A DNA stretch of 64,000 nt. It comes from JAFGDI01 sp963667715 (GTDB taxonomy: Bacteria; Planctomycetota; Phycisphaerae; Sedimentisphaerales; SM23-30). A program made the translations under genes and the position numbers. A model generated the notes under the pieces. It saw nothing but the letters and a program-made list of their open reading frames with translations. It had not been told where the DNA came from and searched no databases. The stretch is taken from the NCBI GenBank assembly GCA_963667715.1, contig OY763926.1:1612001-1676000 (forward strand). The letters are read 5' to 3'. Shown here piece by piece: positions 7,930 to 16,878 of this stretch; position 1 is the stretch's first letter, and every line of letters begins with the position of its first letter.

Positions 7930-9576
7930 GTGAAAAATGATGGAGTATGTCTATCGGTTGGGAATTTTGCAAAATATATGAAAGAAATAATGGATCCTGA
8001 ATGTTGGGGGACTGAAAAGAAATTTGTTTATCAGAAACATTCTGTATATAACAATATGTTACACTCAGATCAGTTATATCAAGAGTATCTAGTATTTCAG
8101 AATAAGATTAAAAATGAATCAGATGATAAGGTTCGGGAGAAGTTAGAAGCCAATTTTAAATATACAAAGAAACTGTTGGGGAAGCATTATAATAAATATA
8201 AGCTTAGGTTGTATAGAAAAAAAGTGAAGAATGATGATGGAATTATTGGATTTGATGATGATGTTCCTTGTTTTGAAAATCATATTTATAATTTCGATCC
8301 TTGCAAATTTCTATATTATACGTGTAGATCTAGTGCAGATATTATTATGCCATGTATTGATGTTGATGCTGGGGAATGGCTTGAAAGAGTAGATGCCGAT
8401 ATTATTGCAAAAGATATTGTGGATAGATTTCATCCTGGAGCGTATTATGAACCGAGTTCTAATAAGTTAGGGAGGCACATTTATTTTTATTTAAATGTTA
8501 ATATGGTTCCAAGGGTTAGAGTTAATGAATTACTTTCTAAGTACTCTGAAGCTTTGGGATACTACTACAATAATATTGAAGACTATTTTTCACATGTTGA
8601 TGGGGTCAAGGCAACGATAACAACCTTAAAACAAAATGGGAAGTTTGGGACTTTATGTAAAATGCCATGTCCATTAAATGATGAAAGATTTAATGAATTA
8701 AAAGGGATGCCGGTATTTACTATTCATAATATTGAAAGTAATTTAGAGCTATTAAAGAGTGAAATTGTTGAGTATTATCGATGTAATGAAGTAGAATTAT
8801 CATTACGGGAGATAGAGATTGCCATAGATAAAACAGCAAATAAAAGATCTAAAAAAAAGTGCTTAACTATGCTTTTAGAACAGAAAAAAAATATGTTAAA
8901 TAATATTATTGGAGATGATAATAGTGTTAAAGATATTGAAAAGCTGACTTGTAATATTGAGACTGTAAGAACATCTGTAGAAAACAAGCTGGAATATATT
9001 AGTACTATTATAGATCGATTATCAAGAAGGAGAGAGTTCTATTTCTATCTATCGTGTGAATATGGTTATGTACCAGAGCCTCACATCGCTGAAGCTGAAT
9101 ATGTTAATGCAGGGTTGTCAAATAGTGGATCAAGTAAAAAGAGAATAGATAAGTTTGCTTCAATATATACTTATATGCTTGATTATTTCAAACCTGGCAA
9201 AATAAGTGGAGGGAAAGTAAAAGAAATTGAAGATATTCTATCTGATATAATAGATCCAGGAGAACTATATTATTCCAAAGGTAAGGGGCGAAATGATAGT
9301 CCTATAGATATTATTGATCTGGCTGTGATGATTAATCATATTTATTATTATCATGATAATGCGTGCCACTTTAGTTATGAAACAATGGTTGGTCTAATGA
9401 AAGATGTGTATGGCTTGAAATCGGATAAGAATAAAGTCAGCGCAATCATAAAGATCCTAAAGAATCACAATATTATCAGTGTTACAAGAAATTACATACC
9501 AGGTGTGAGGGGGAATGCATATGAGGTTAATTCGGCAGTACTAGGGTTGGATGCTGATGATCTGGCGGCGGCTTAG
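7930..9576 (+). CDS. Primase-like (AEP-type) replication protein candidate
   Basis: A 548-residue protein, not recognised by name. Starts at GTG with a good ribosome binding site (GGGAGGAAG, about 9 bases upstream). The part at residues 140-240 resembles the archaeo-eukaryotic primase fold: a strand with CIDVDAG (two metal-binding aspartates, about residue 143), then SSNKLGRHIYFYL (about 177-188, the s-x-H motif), and later GTLCKMPCP. A coiled-coil region (about 285-360) follows, and the last 90 residues look like a winged helix (DLAVMINHIYYY ... VSAIIKILKNHNIISVTRNY). Such proteins start replication of plasmids and integrative elements. Adjacent integrase supports this, but the motif match is by eye; another nucleotidyltransferase-like role cannot be excluded. 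Confidence 0.5.
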   Translation: MKNDGVCLSVGNFAKYMKEIMDPECWGTEKKFVYQKHSVYNNMLHSDQLYQEYLVFQNKIKNESDDKVREKLEANFKYTKKLLGKHYNKYKLRLYRKKVKNDDGIIGFDDDVPCFENHIYNFDPCKFLYYTCRSSADIIMPCIDVDAGEWLERVDADIIAKDIVDRFHPGAYYEPSSNKLGRHIYFYLNVNMVPRVRVNELLSKYSEALGYYYNNIEDYFSHVDGVKATITTLKQNGKFGTLCKMPCPLNDERFNELKGMPVFTIHNIESNLELLKSEIVEYYRCNEVELSLREIEIAIDKTANKRSKKKCLTMLLEQKKNMLNNIIGDDNSVKDIEKLTCNIETVRTSVENKLEYISTIIDRLSRRREFYFYLSCEYGYVPEPHIAEAEYVNAGLSNSGSSKKRIDKFASIYTYMLDYFKPGKISGGKVKEIEDILSDIIDPGELYYSKGKGRNDSPIDIIDLAVMINHIYYYHDNACHFSYETMVGLMKDVYGLKSDKNKVSAIIKILKNHNIISVTRNYIPGVRGNAYEVNSAVLGLDADDLAAA

Positions 9577-9880
9577 AGTCGTTCAATGTGAATTGGGTGG
9601 GGGGCTTTTTTCTGAATAATAATAAGAAAAATTCTTATTCTGGGATATTGTGATGCTTTGGGTATGGGTAATATTATTCGTTTGGAGGCTGTTGATTGTA
9701 CTTTTGGCAGCCTTTTCTTTTTGTGCTCCATGAATGGTAGCTCCAGATGTGTCTGGTTTTTGTATTATTTTTGTTTGATATGTGGTAAATCGTGATATAA
9801 TATGTTGTTATACAACTGGTTGCGATTTTTGGGTTGTTCCATAGGATGTGGAAGTATTTGTAATACAAGGAGATACGTAT
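9577..9880. other. Spacer with terminator before the RM operon
   Basis: After the primase-like gene a hairpin AGGCTG / CAGCCT (9,686-9,713, 16-base loop) followed by TTTCTTTTT probably ends its transcript. The rest, up to the ribosome binding site AAGGAGA at 9,867-9,873, should hold the promoter of the restriction-modification operon. TTGTAC-type and TATAAT-like words occur (TGATATAATATG near 9,790) but no single promoter stands out. Confidence 0.45.
9686..9720 (+). terminator. Terminator of the primase-like gene
   Basis: A 6-bp stem AGGCTG/CAGCCT followed by a T-rich tract (TTTTCTTTTT). The loop is long, so strength is uncertain. Confidence 0.45.
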
Positions 9881-11611
9881 TTGGTTAATTTCCAGGATAA
9901 GGCTAATTTCATTTGGCAGGTTGCGGATGATATCCTTCGTGGAGCATTTAAACAGCATGAATATGGTGAGGTTATTCTGCCGTTTGTGGTTTTACGGAGG
10001 TTGGATTGTGTTTTTGAGGGCTGTAAGGACGATGTTCTTGGGGTATTTGATAAGTTCAAGGATGAGAAGCTGCCTGATATGACCGGAATTCTGCTGAAAG
10101 CTACGCAGACGAAGGATAATAAGAGTGGCTTGAACTTCTATAATACATCACTTTACGATCTTCGCAGGCTGTCTCAGGATGCTCAGAACATAGAAGTTAA
10201 CTTCTGGAATTACATTAACGGCTATAGCAGCAATGTCCGGGAGATCATCGAGAATTTCCGGCTGGAAAGAATGGTCGAAAAGCTGGTTAAAAATGACTAT
10301 TTATTCCAACTTATTGACAAGTTCACTGAAGTTGACCTGCACCCTAACCTGGTAAGCAACCACCAGATGGGTTATATCTTCGAGGAGTTGCTCAGGCGTT
10401 TCTCTGAAATGTCCAATGAGACTGCTGGTGAGCATTATACTCCCCGTGAGGTCATATCCCTCATGGTCAATCTGCTGTTTGCTGAGCATAAATCTGAGCT
10501 GAAGGGCAAGGGTATTATCCGCAGTGTTTATGATCCAGCCTGTGGAACTGGCGGCATGCTGACCTCTGCCAAGGAATATATCCAGGAGCAGATCAATGCT
10601 AATGTTGAAGTGGTTATGCATGGTCAGGAGCTAAATGAAGTTACCTATGCTATCGCCAAGTCAGATGTGCTGCTGATGGGTGAGGAAGCTGATAATATCA
10701 AGCTGGGGTCCAGTTTTTCTGAGGATAAATATGAGGGCAGGAAGTTTGATTATATGCTCTCTAATCCGCCTTTTGGCGTGAGCTGGAAGAAGGAGCAGGG
10801 ATTTATTAAGAACGAGGCTAATAATCCGCTGGGGCGGTTCTCTGCCGGTTTGCCGAGGGTTTCTGATGGTGCATTGCTGTTTCTGCTGCATATGATCTCC
10901 AAGATGGAGGAAAAGGGCAGCCGTATAGCTATTATCCATAATGGTTCGCCGCTGTTTACTGGTGATGCCGGTTCCGGCGAGTCTGATATTCGTAAATATA
11001 TAATAGAAAATGACTGGCTGGAGGCTATTGTCGCACTGCCAACGGATCTATTTTACAATACCGGCATAGCAACCTATATCTGGATAGTATCCAATAAGAA
11101 GCCGAAGGGGCGTGCGGGTAAGGTTCAGCTTATTAATGCCGTCAGCTTATTTAAGAAGATGCGAAAAAGTCTGGGCAGTAAGAGAAACTATATTACCGAA
11201 GAGCAGATCCAGGAAATAACAGATATTTATACCTCATATGATGAAGGTGAATTCTGTAAGGTCTTTGATAATGCCGACTTTGGCTATACCAAGGTAACGG
11301 TCGAGCGTCCTGAAATGAAAAAGGGCAAGGTTGTCAAAGATAAACAGGGTAACCCCAAGCCAGACTCTAAACTCCGTGATTATGAGAAAATACCTCTGAA
11401 ACAGGATATAGACGAATATTTTGAAAAAGAGGTTCTGCCGCATGTTCCTGATGCCTGGATGGATAGGAGCAAGGATAAGATCGGCTATGAGATCAACTTT
11501 ACCAAGTATTTTTATAAATATAAGCCGCTAAGACCGCTTGCGGAGATTAAAGCTGATATACTAGCATTAGAGAATGAGACAGAGGGGTTGTTGAAGGAGA
11601 TATTGGACTAA
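9881..11611 (+). CDS. hsdM: Type I restriction-modification methyltransferase subunit HsdM
   Basis: This is the N6-adenine methyltransferase of a type I RM system, which with HsdS methylates the recognition site and with HsdR restricts foreign DNA. The S-adenosylmethionine motif DPACGTGGM (about residue 217-226) and the catalytic NPPF (SNPPFG, about 293) are intact; the N-terminal helical HsdM_N domain (FIWQVADDILRGAFK) and a C-terminal tail with YEINFTKYFYKYKP are typical. I place the start at TTG 9,881 (MVNFQDKAN by analogy), because AAGGAGA lies 7 bases upstream; GTG at 9,848 is the other option. Length, 576 residues, is normal. GC content is visibly higher than in the cargo genes downstream. 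Its stop overlaps the next ATG by one base. Confidence 0.92.
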   Translation: MVNFQDKANFIWQVADDILRGAFKQHEYGEVILPFVVLRRLDCVFEGCKDDVLGVFDKFKDEKLPDMTGILLKATQTKDNKSGLNFYNTSLYDLRRLSQDAQNIEVNFWNYINGYSSNVREIIENFRLERMVEKLVKNDYLFQLIDKFTEVDLHPNLVSNHQMGYIFEELLRRFSEMSNETAGEHYTPREVISLMVNLLFAEHKSELKGKGIIRSVYDPACGTGGMLTSAKEYIQEQINANVEVVMHGQELNEVTYAIAKSDVLLMGEEADNIKLGSSFSEDKYEGRKFDYMLSNPPFGVSWKKEQGFIKNEANNPLGRFSAGLPRVSDGALLFLLHMISKMEEKGSRIAIIHNGSPLFTGDAGSGESDIRKYIIENDWLEAIVALPTDLFYNTGIATYIWIVSNKKPKGRAGKVQLINAVSLFKKMRKSLGSKRNYITEEQIQEITDIYTSYDEGEFCKVFDNADFGYTKVTVERPEMKKGKVVKDKQGNPKPDSKLRDYEKIPLKQDIDEYFEKEVLPHVPDAWMDRSKDKIGYEINFTKYFYKYKPLRPLAEIKADILALENETEGLLKEILD

Positions 11612-12018
11612 TGGATGCTATTGTAGAATCTGTGTTTAAGTTTCTTTCTATTGTTGCACTGCTGGTGTTTGCTTATATGGCTTTAAAAATTTTGTTGACC
11701 GAAAAAGCTATTGCTCAGGAAAATACGATAAGGTTTGGAGCACTGATTACAGTTGTATTAATCATTGCTGCGGTTGTTTTTTCCCCAGTCGATAACGATA
11801 ATGCTGTAACCGGAATGATAGGTATAAGACGTGTTGCCCAAAAGGAAAAAATAAGACTATCGTGTAACTTATACACCATAATATTTGAGAAGGTTGGCAA
11901 AGTTATGCCAAGAATCACAAGCAAGGATGCTTATGCTACTCATGGTCAACAGGCCTGTATAGGCGGTACGCTTGTTGATTATATAATTAGAGATATAGCG
12001 AGTAATAAAAGCAAATAA
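11611..12018 (+). CDS. Small membrane protein with a MITE-encoded tail
   Basis: A 135-residue protein of unknown role between hsdM and hsdS. Two hydrophobic helices are clear in the first half (about residues 9-30, KFLSIVALLVFAYMALKILL; and 43-62, GALITVVLIIAAVVFSP). From about residue 73 to 115 the sequence is encoded by a dispersed MITE-like repeat (11,827-11,956) also found between genes at 46,651-46,779; the run VMPRITSKDAYATHGQ is just its hairpin translated. The tail is therefore not conserved protein sequence, and the original C-terminus was replaced or lost. TAATG overlap with hsdM suggests translational coupling. It may be non-functional. Confidence 0.6.
   Translation: MDAIVESVFKFLSIVALLVFAYMALKILLTEKAIAQENTIRFGALITVVLIIAAVVFSPVDNDNAVTGMIGIRRVAQKEKIRLSCNLYTIIFEKVGKVMPRITSKDAYATHGQQACIGGTLVDYIIRDIASNKSK
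11827..11956 (+). mobile_element. MITE-like repeat (family A), copy inside a gene
   Basis: About 130 bp, aligning along its length with 46,651-46,779. The ends form imperfect inverted repeats: GACGTGTTGCCC on the left, and GGTCAACAGGCC on the right (inverse GGCCTGTTGACC). The centre carries the decayed hairpin CACAAGCA-AGGA-TGCTTATG. This copy is more diverged than the one at 46.7 kb. It is read through by the small membrane protein gene. Confidence 0.75.
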
Positions 12019-12021
12019 TAT

Positions 12022-13329
12022 ATGAAAAAATATCCTAAATATAAAGATAGTGGCATTGAATGGATTGGCGAGATCCCAGAGCATTGGGATAAGATACGGG
12101 TGAAATTCACTGATGAAGTCATAATGGGACAATCCCCCAACTCAGATGATTACAATGATACTGAATCTGGACTACCTTTTTTGCAAGGGAATGCAGACTT
12201 CACAAGTCTTTACCCCGTACCAAGGATATGGTGTGAAACAGCATCTAAACAGGCAAAAAAAGACGATGTGTTACTTTCAGTTCGTGCTCCTGTTGGTGCT
12301 GTTAATATGGCTGACTGTGAATATGGCATTGGAAGAGGTCTCTGTGCAATCAGGTCAATAGATACATATCACAAATTCCTATACTACATTTCAGTATCAA
12401 TCAATGATGAACTTAATAGCATTGCGACGGGTTCCACTTATGTAGCGGTCACAGCCGATGAAGTTAGGAATGTGTATATTCCCTTGTTTGATATTGAGGA
12501 ACAGCAAGCAATTGCTGATTATTTGGATAAGAAGACGGGTTTGATAGATGAGTTGATTGAGAAGAAGCGGCGGCAGATCGAATTGCTCAAGGAGCAGCGG
12601 CAAGCGGTAATAAACCAGGCTGTTACCAAAGGGCTGGATCCTGATGTTGAAATGAAAGACAGCGGCATCGAATGGCTTGGTGAAATCCCGAAGCATTGGG
12701 TAAAAACATATATCAAGTACATTTCTTCTAAACAAAAAGATGCAATTGTTGACGGTCCATTTGGTTCAAGCGTAAATGTTCAAACTGATTATGTTGATGT
12801 GGGCGTTCCTGTAGTAAGAACTGTCAATATATCAAACGATGGTTTTAATCGAAACAATTTAAAGTTTATGCGAAAAGAAAAATATGAAGAATTAAAACGC
12901 CATTCTGTCTGTCCAAATGATGTTGTATTTTCAAAAGTTGGAACAATTGGTAATTGTTGCTTGTTCCCCACAGATATTGAGGAAGGAATATTGTCAACAA
13001 CAGGAAGTTGTAAAATTTCTATTAATGCAGAAAAAGTAATTCCAATGTTTTTCGTATATTTATTGCAGACAATGAATGAACACTTTTTGTTATTGGCAAG
13101 TTCTAATGTTCAACCCTTTTTAAATATGTCAACAATTAAGAATGTTGCAATACCACTACCTCCTGTAGGTGTTCAGGGTGAAATACTACAATATATCAAA
13201 AAAGAAACTGGAAGGGTTGATAATGCCGTAACTAAAGCCGAAAAGCAAATTAAGCTATTGCAGGAATATCGAACAGCTTTGATATCTGAGGCGGTAACTG
13301 GCAAGATTGATGTGAGGGAGGCTGTTTAG
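12022..13329 (+). CDS. hsdS: Type I restriction-modification specificity subunit HsdS
   Basis: This 435-residue protein sets the DNA recognition sequence of the type I system. It shows the expected duplicated plan: two target-recognition domains, each introduced by the same motif, KDSGIEWIGEIPEHW near residue 10 and KDSGIEWLGEIPKHW near 212, and each followed by a conserved helix (QQAIADYLDKKTGLIDELIEKKRRQIELLKEQRQAVI and IKKETGRVDNAVTKAEKQIKLLQEYRTALI). A bipartite recognition site is expected. The recognition domains are AT-rich compared with hsdM and hsdR. The gene starts 3 bases after the small membrane protein gene and its stop codon overlaps the next start (TAGTG). It is complete. Confidence 0.92.
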   Translation: MKKYPKYKDSGIEWIGEIPEHWDKIRVKFTDEVIMGQSPNSDDYNDTESGLPFLQGNADFTSLYPVPRIWCETASKQAKKDDVLLSVRAPVGAVNMADCEYGIGRGLCAIRSIDTYHKFLYYISVSINDELNSIATGSTYVAVTADEVRNVYIPLFDIEEQQAIADYLDKKTGLIDELIEKKRRQIELLKEQRQAVINQAVTKGLDPDVEMKDSGIEWLGEIPKHWVKTYIKYISSKQKDAIVDGPFGSSVNVQTDYVDVGVPVVRTVNISNDGFNRNNLKFMRKEKYEELKRHSVCPNDVVFSKVGTIGNCCLFPTDIEEGILSTTGSCKISINAEKVIPMFFVYLLQTMNEHFLLLASSNVQPFLNMSTIKNVAIPLPPVGVQGEILQYIKKETGRVDNAVTKAEKQIKLLQEYRTALISEAVTGKIDVREAV

Positions 13330-13721
13330 TGGGATATCCTATTAATAAGTGGTATAAAGATAGTATTGAGAAGGTTGTTGAAGAAATCAAGAACCTCCCT
13401 GAATCTTCAAGGTTAAGTGGAGATGATTCCGGATTAGATGATGTTTGGAAAGAGTATTGCAACCAGATTCAGGGAGAACATTCACCGTTTTATGGGTTAT
13501 ATGAAGAGATTGTCCAGAAATGTTGTGATGATATTGTGCGAAAACTTACTGACGCTGAGGTAGAAGTGTTGTGGGAAGAGAGAAATGTATTGTATTGTCA
13601 GGATGATGACTACCATGATGAGCAAGAGATAGGCATTGGGTGGAAAAGAAATGATGTTGCTGTTAATTTATTTAGGCAAGTAGATGAAAAAGCGGCAAAT
13701 GAAGATCTGGGTGGGAGGTGA
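13329..13721 (+). CDS. Hypothetical acidic protein in the RM operon
   Basis: A 130-residue soluble, acidic protein that I do not recognise. It starts at GTG, whose G is the last base of the hsdS stop (TAGTG), so it is probably translated by coupling. Sequence shows no motif beyond a Trp- and Asp-rich helix pattern (KEYCNQIQGEHSPFYGLYEEIV ... DDDYHDEQEIGIGW). It is the first of six genes lying between hsdS and hsdR and is followed 4 bases later by a PIN-domain gene, so a shared regulatory or toxin-antitoxin role with that gene is possible but not shown. Confidence 0.6.
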   Translation: MGYPINKWYKDSIEKVVEEIKNLPESSRLSGDDSGLDDVWKEYCNQIQGEHSPFYGLYEEIVQKCCDDIVRKLTDAEVEVLWEERNVLYCQDDDYHDEQEIGIGWKRNDVAVNLFRQVDEKAANEDLGGR

Positions 13722-13725
13722 GCTA

Positions 13726-14604
13726 ATGTCTGATACTTTTAGAGACAAACTACAAGTTTTTAGCAATGGTATACTTGAAGATATTAAAATTCTATTATCT
13801 CAATATTCATCGCTAGAATATAATAATTATAGTACAACAGATGTTTGTTTTATTTCAATCACAGGTGATTATTGGTGGAAAGAAATTTCGGTTGAAGGTA
13901 AAAGACTACAAAGTAAAATCCGTAAGGAATATGACAAGTTTAGGGTTATCGTTGGTAGTCTTGTAGGGAATTCTAAATTCGATGAGCTTGAGTCTATTGA
14001 TATGATTATTAATCGTGTAATAGACCAAGAAGGAAGCGTATTTGAGGAGACAATTTCTAAAGTATTTCAACGAACTAGGGAAGAATTTTCTAAAATAGAC
14101 CACTTTTTAGATATTCTTCATTCATCAAATGAGACTACGATATTTGTTCCTGATACAAATGCATTGATATTTAACCCAAGGATTGAAAACTGGAAGTTTG
14201 ATGATATTGGTAGCTTATCAATTGTTTTGTCTCCAACGGTATTGTCAGAATTGGACAAGCTAAAAGTTGAGCATAGAAATCCTGACGTTCGTGAGAAAGC
14301 TAAAAAACTGATAGGGCAAATTAAAGAATATCGCAGACGGGGTAGTTTGCTTGAGGGGGTAAATGTAAAAGATAAAAAGATATGGCTTAAAAGCGTTGCT
14401 GTTGAGCCTGATTTTGATAATACGTTACCTTGGCTAGATGTAGAAAATAATGATGACAGGTTTATCGCTAGTGTGTTGGAAATCATCAGAAATAATATTC
14501 GTTCATCAGTGATAATTGTTACTGGCGATATTAATATGCAAAATAAGGCAGAGTTTTCTTGTATGCCATATATTGAACCACCAGAGATTGAGGAATATAG
14601 TTGA
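13726..14604 (+). CDS. PIN-domain ribonuclease-like protein
   Basis: A 292-residue protein with a C-terminal PIN nuclease domain (about residues 140-285). The acidic metal-binding residues are in place: D in VPDTNALI, E in LSELDKLK, D in NDDRFIA and D in VTGDINMQNKA; this spacing fits the PIN_4/PhoH-linked subgroup rather than short VapC toxins. The N-terminal 140 residues are helical and unknown. Start chosen at the ATG at 13,726, preceded by GGGAGG; the frame runs further upstream but overlaps the previous gene. PIN domains cut RNA, so this could be an effector cargo of the RM operon. Confidence 0.75.
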   Translation: MSDTFRDKLQVFSNGILEDIKILLSQYSSLEYNNYSTTDVCFISITGDYWWKEISVEGKRLQSKIRKEYDKFRVIVGSLVGNSKFDELESIDMIINRVIDQEGSVFEETISKVFQRTREEFSKIDHFLDILHSSNETTIFVPDTNALIFNPRIENWKFDDIGSLSIVLSPTVLSELDKLKVEHRNPDVREKAKKLIGQIKEYRRRGSLLEGVNVKDKKIWLKSVAVEPDFDNTLPWLDVENNDDRFIASVLEIIRNNIRSSVIIVTGDINMQNKAEFSCMPYIEPPEIEEYS

Positions 14605-14645
14605 TAATATGATCGTTGAAGCAAATAACTATTTTGAGGTGAGTT

Positions 14646-15863
14646 ATGCCATCTGTTAAAGCAAATGTAACTCCAGTGGTGATTAAGTGGGCAAGAGAGT
14701 CTGCTGGTTTTAGTGTTGTTGATGCAGCAAAAAAAATTGGTAGATCTGTCGATGATATTAATGCTTGGGAGTCTGGAGATAGTAAGCCAACTATTGCTCA
14801 GGCAAGAAAAGCGTCTAAGGTCTATAAAAGACCATTAGCTGTTTTTTATCTTCCTAAGCCGCCCAAAGACTTTTCAACATTGAGAGATTTTAGAAAATTG
14901 CCAACAGATTTCCCAAGAGAATTTAGCTCGAATTTGAGGTTTTTGATTAGACAAACTCATGAGAGACAAATGTGGCTTCAAGAATATTTAGTGGAAGAAG
15001 GGTATTCAACGCTGGAATTTATTGGCTCTGGATCAATTTCAGATAACCCTTTAAAAGTTGCAAAATCTATTAGGAACTTATTAGGTGTATCTTTTTCGAC
15101 AATTTCTAATTGTAAAAGCAGAAGTGAAGCATTGAATATATGGGTAAAAGCGTCGGAAAATATTGGGATATTTGTTTTTCAAAGTGGGAATATGCAATAT
15201 GAAAAAATAGAAGTTGAGGAAGCAAGAGGTTTTGCTTTAGCTGATGAATATGCCCCGTTTGTATTTTTGAACGCTCAAGATGCAAAAGTTGCCCAGATAT
15301 TTACACTTATACATGAAATTGCTCATTTATGGATTAATGAGTCGGGAGTTTCAAATATGTATGATAGGGGAAGGGCTTTGGTTGGGAGTGATGAGGTAGA
15401 AGTCTTTTGTAATCAAGTTGCAGCAGAAGTGATATTGCCACAGAAGGACTTTTCAGAATTTTGGCGGAATATTGACTCTGAGAATGAAATAGAAAATAAA
15501 ATTGAAAACAGTTCAAAATATTTTAAGGTCAGTAAAACAGTAATAGCAAGGAGACTATTAAATTCTAATGTTATAAATAGGAAACGGTATCTTGAGTTTG
15601 CGGATCAATTTTATCAAGAATGGCTTGAATATAAAGACGAAATAAAAAAGAAAAATGCTTCTTCAAAGGGTGGTCCACATATGTACCTTATGAAAGTTAT
15701 TAATAATGGTCGGCAATTTAGTAGAATGGTCCTTGGTGCATATCAAAGTGGTAGATTGTCAGGAAGGGATACTTCAGCAATATTAGGTGTCAAAGTTAAT
15801 GGCTTAGCAACATATGCGAGCTATGCAGGAATGAAATATTCAGGGGGGAGTGCTGTTAAATGA
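14646..15863 (+). CDS. XRE-HTH / ImmA-IrrE family metallopeptidase
   Basis: A 405-residue fusion of an N-terminal XRE helix-turn-helix (residues about 8-65, GFSVVDAAKKIGRSVDDINAWESGDSKPTI in pieces) with an ImmA/IrrE-type zinc peptidase domain whose HExxH motif reads LIHEIAHLW (about residues 221-229). Proteins of this build act as repressors or antitoxins that are cleaved or cleave partners to switch genes on. Its last 4 bases overlap the start of the next gene (ATGA), a DUF4411-type PIN protein. This XRE-peptidase/PIN pair is a known toxin-antitoxin-like arrangement, so I read the two as one module. GAGGTGAG lies just before the ATG. Confidence 0.85.
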   Translation: MPSVKANVTPVVIKWARESAGFSVVDAAKKIGRSVDDINAWESGDSKPTIAQARKASKVYKRPLAVFYLPKPPKDFSTLRDFRKLPTDFPREFSSNLRFLIRQTHERQMWLQEYLVEEGYSTLEFIGSGSISDNPLKVAKSIRNLLGVSFSTISNCKSRSEALNIWVKASENIGIFVFQSGNMQYEKIEVEEARGFALADEYAPFVFLNAQDAKVAQIFTLIHEIAHLWINESGVSNMYDRGRALVGSDEVEVFCNQVAAEVILPQKDFSEFWRNIDSENEIENKIENSSKYFKVSKTVIARRLLNSNVINRKRYLEFADQFYQEWLEYKDEIKKKNASSKGGPHMYLMKVINNGRQFSRMVLGAYQSGRLSGRDTSAILGVKVNGLATYASYAGMKYSGGSAVK

Positions 15864-16345
15864 AATATTGTTTAGATACTAATGTCTTTATTCAAGCATG
15901 GAATGGTTATTATGGATATGACTTTTTTCCAGATTATTGGAACAGCTTAGATAAATTAGCTCTTGAGGGAGTTGTGTTTGCTACAGAAGAAGTAAAACGT
16001 GAAATTGAAGAGGCAGACGATGACTTAAAGCAATGGTTATCGACTAGGCAACATTTCTTCAAATCAATAAATGATAAAGTTCAAGAATGTCTGTCTGAAA
16101 TTTTTGAGGATCCTACTCATCATCGTCTTGTTGACTCAGTTAAAGGTAGATCAAAAGCTGATCCTTGGGTGATAGCTCATGCTATGGCAGAGGGTGCTAT
16201 TGTTGTAACAAAGGAGGAATTTGCTCCACAGACAACAAAAAGGATTAAGATACCAAATGTTTGTGAAAATATGGGAGTTGAATGGATGAATGATTACAGT
16301 CTGATTAGAGAATTAGGCTTTAACTTTTCAGTTAAAAATAAGTAG
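15860..16345 (+). CDS. DUF4411-type PIN protein, likely toxin of the pair
   Basis: This 161-residue protein matches the DUF4411 pattern of PIN-like nucleases: an N-terminal YCLDTNVFIQAWNGYY, then FATEEVKREIEEADDDL, then KADPWVIAHAMAEGAIVVTKE, giving Asp, Glu and Asp residues for metal binding, and the end KIPNVCENMGVEW. It is translationally coupled (ATGA) to the XRE/ImmA-type peptidase gene, the usual partner of this family. The expected activity is RNA cleavage restrained by the upstream protein; this is inferred from family and context. AT-rich codon use matches the other cargo genes, not hsdM/hsdR. Confidence 0.8.
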   Translation: MKYCLDTNVFIQAWNGYYGYDFFPDYWNSLDKLALEGVVFATEEVKREIEEADDDLKQWLSTRQHFFKSINDKVQECLSEIFEDPTHHRLVDSVKGRSKADPWVIAHAMAEGAIVVTKEEFAPQTTKRIKIPNVCENMGVEWMNDYSLIRELGFNFSVKNK

Positions 16346-16359
16346 TAGGAAAGACTCAA

Positions 16360-16878
16360 ATGGGTAATTGGCTATTTGAAAATAACAGCGATAATTCAGC
16401 GAGATATATTCTGGGTGAAAAGGGTAGTAATCCGCTGGTGTGTGTAGGTATTAATCCTAGTACCGCAGAGCCGGATAATTTGGATAGGACATTAACCAAT
16501 GTAAGGACGTTCTCTCAAATACATGGCTATGATGGCTGGCTAATGCTGAATGTCTATCCACAGCGTGCCACATACCCGAAAGATCTTCACGATGAATTAG
16601 ATAAAGAGCTGCATGCTGCCAATTTAGAGCAAATTGCAGCTTATCTATCCAAGTATAAAAGTGTAGATATTTGGGCGGCATGGGGAACGATAATCAATAA
16701 AAGAAAATACTTAGCCAGTGCATTAAAAGATATTGCTGAAAAGCTTGAAGACATTAATGCAAGATGGGTCAGAATCGGCAAAGTAAGTAAATATGGGCAC
16801 CCGCACCATCCATTATATCTGTCACATAAATCTCCAGTTGAGTCTTTTGATATAGAAGGGTATTTGAAAGGAGTGTAA
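16360..16878 (+). CDS. DUF1643 family protein
   Basis: A 172-residue protein of the DUF1643 family, whose biochemical role is not known. Recognisable parts are ARYILGEKGSNPLVCVGINPSTA at the N-terminus (short loop GINPSTA), GYDGWLMLNVYPQRAT in the middle, and WAAWGTII plus GHPHHPLYL near the C-terminus. Members often sit in phage and restriction islands. It starts 14 bases after the PIN gene with GTAGGAAAG as a weak ribosome binding site, and its stop is directly followed by the next ATG (TAAATG), so the two are co-translated. Confidence 0.75.
   Translation: MGNWLFENNSDNSARYILGEKGSNPLVCVGINPSTAEPDNLDRTLTNVRTFSQIHGYDGWLMLNVYPQRATYPKDLHDELDKELHAANLEQIAAYLSKYKSVDIWAAWGTIINKRKYLASALKDIAEKLEDINARWVRIGKVSKYGHPHHPLYLSHKSPVESFDIEGYLKGV

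Noticed and set aside
14118..14624. A 168-codon minus-strand frame
   Set aside because: Antisense to the PIN domain gene, whose four acidic residues and spacing are clear.
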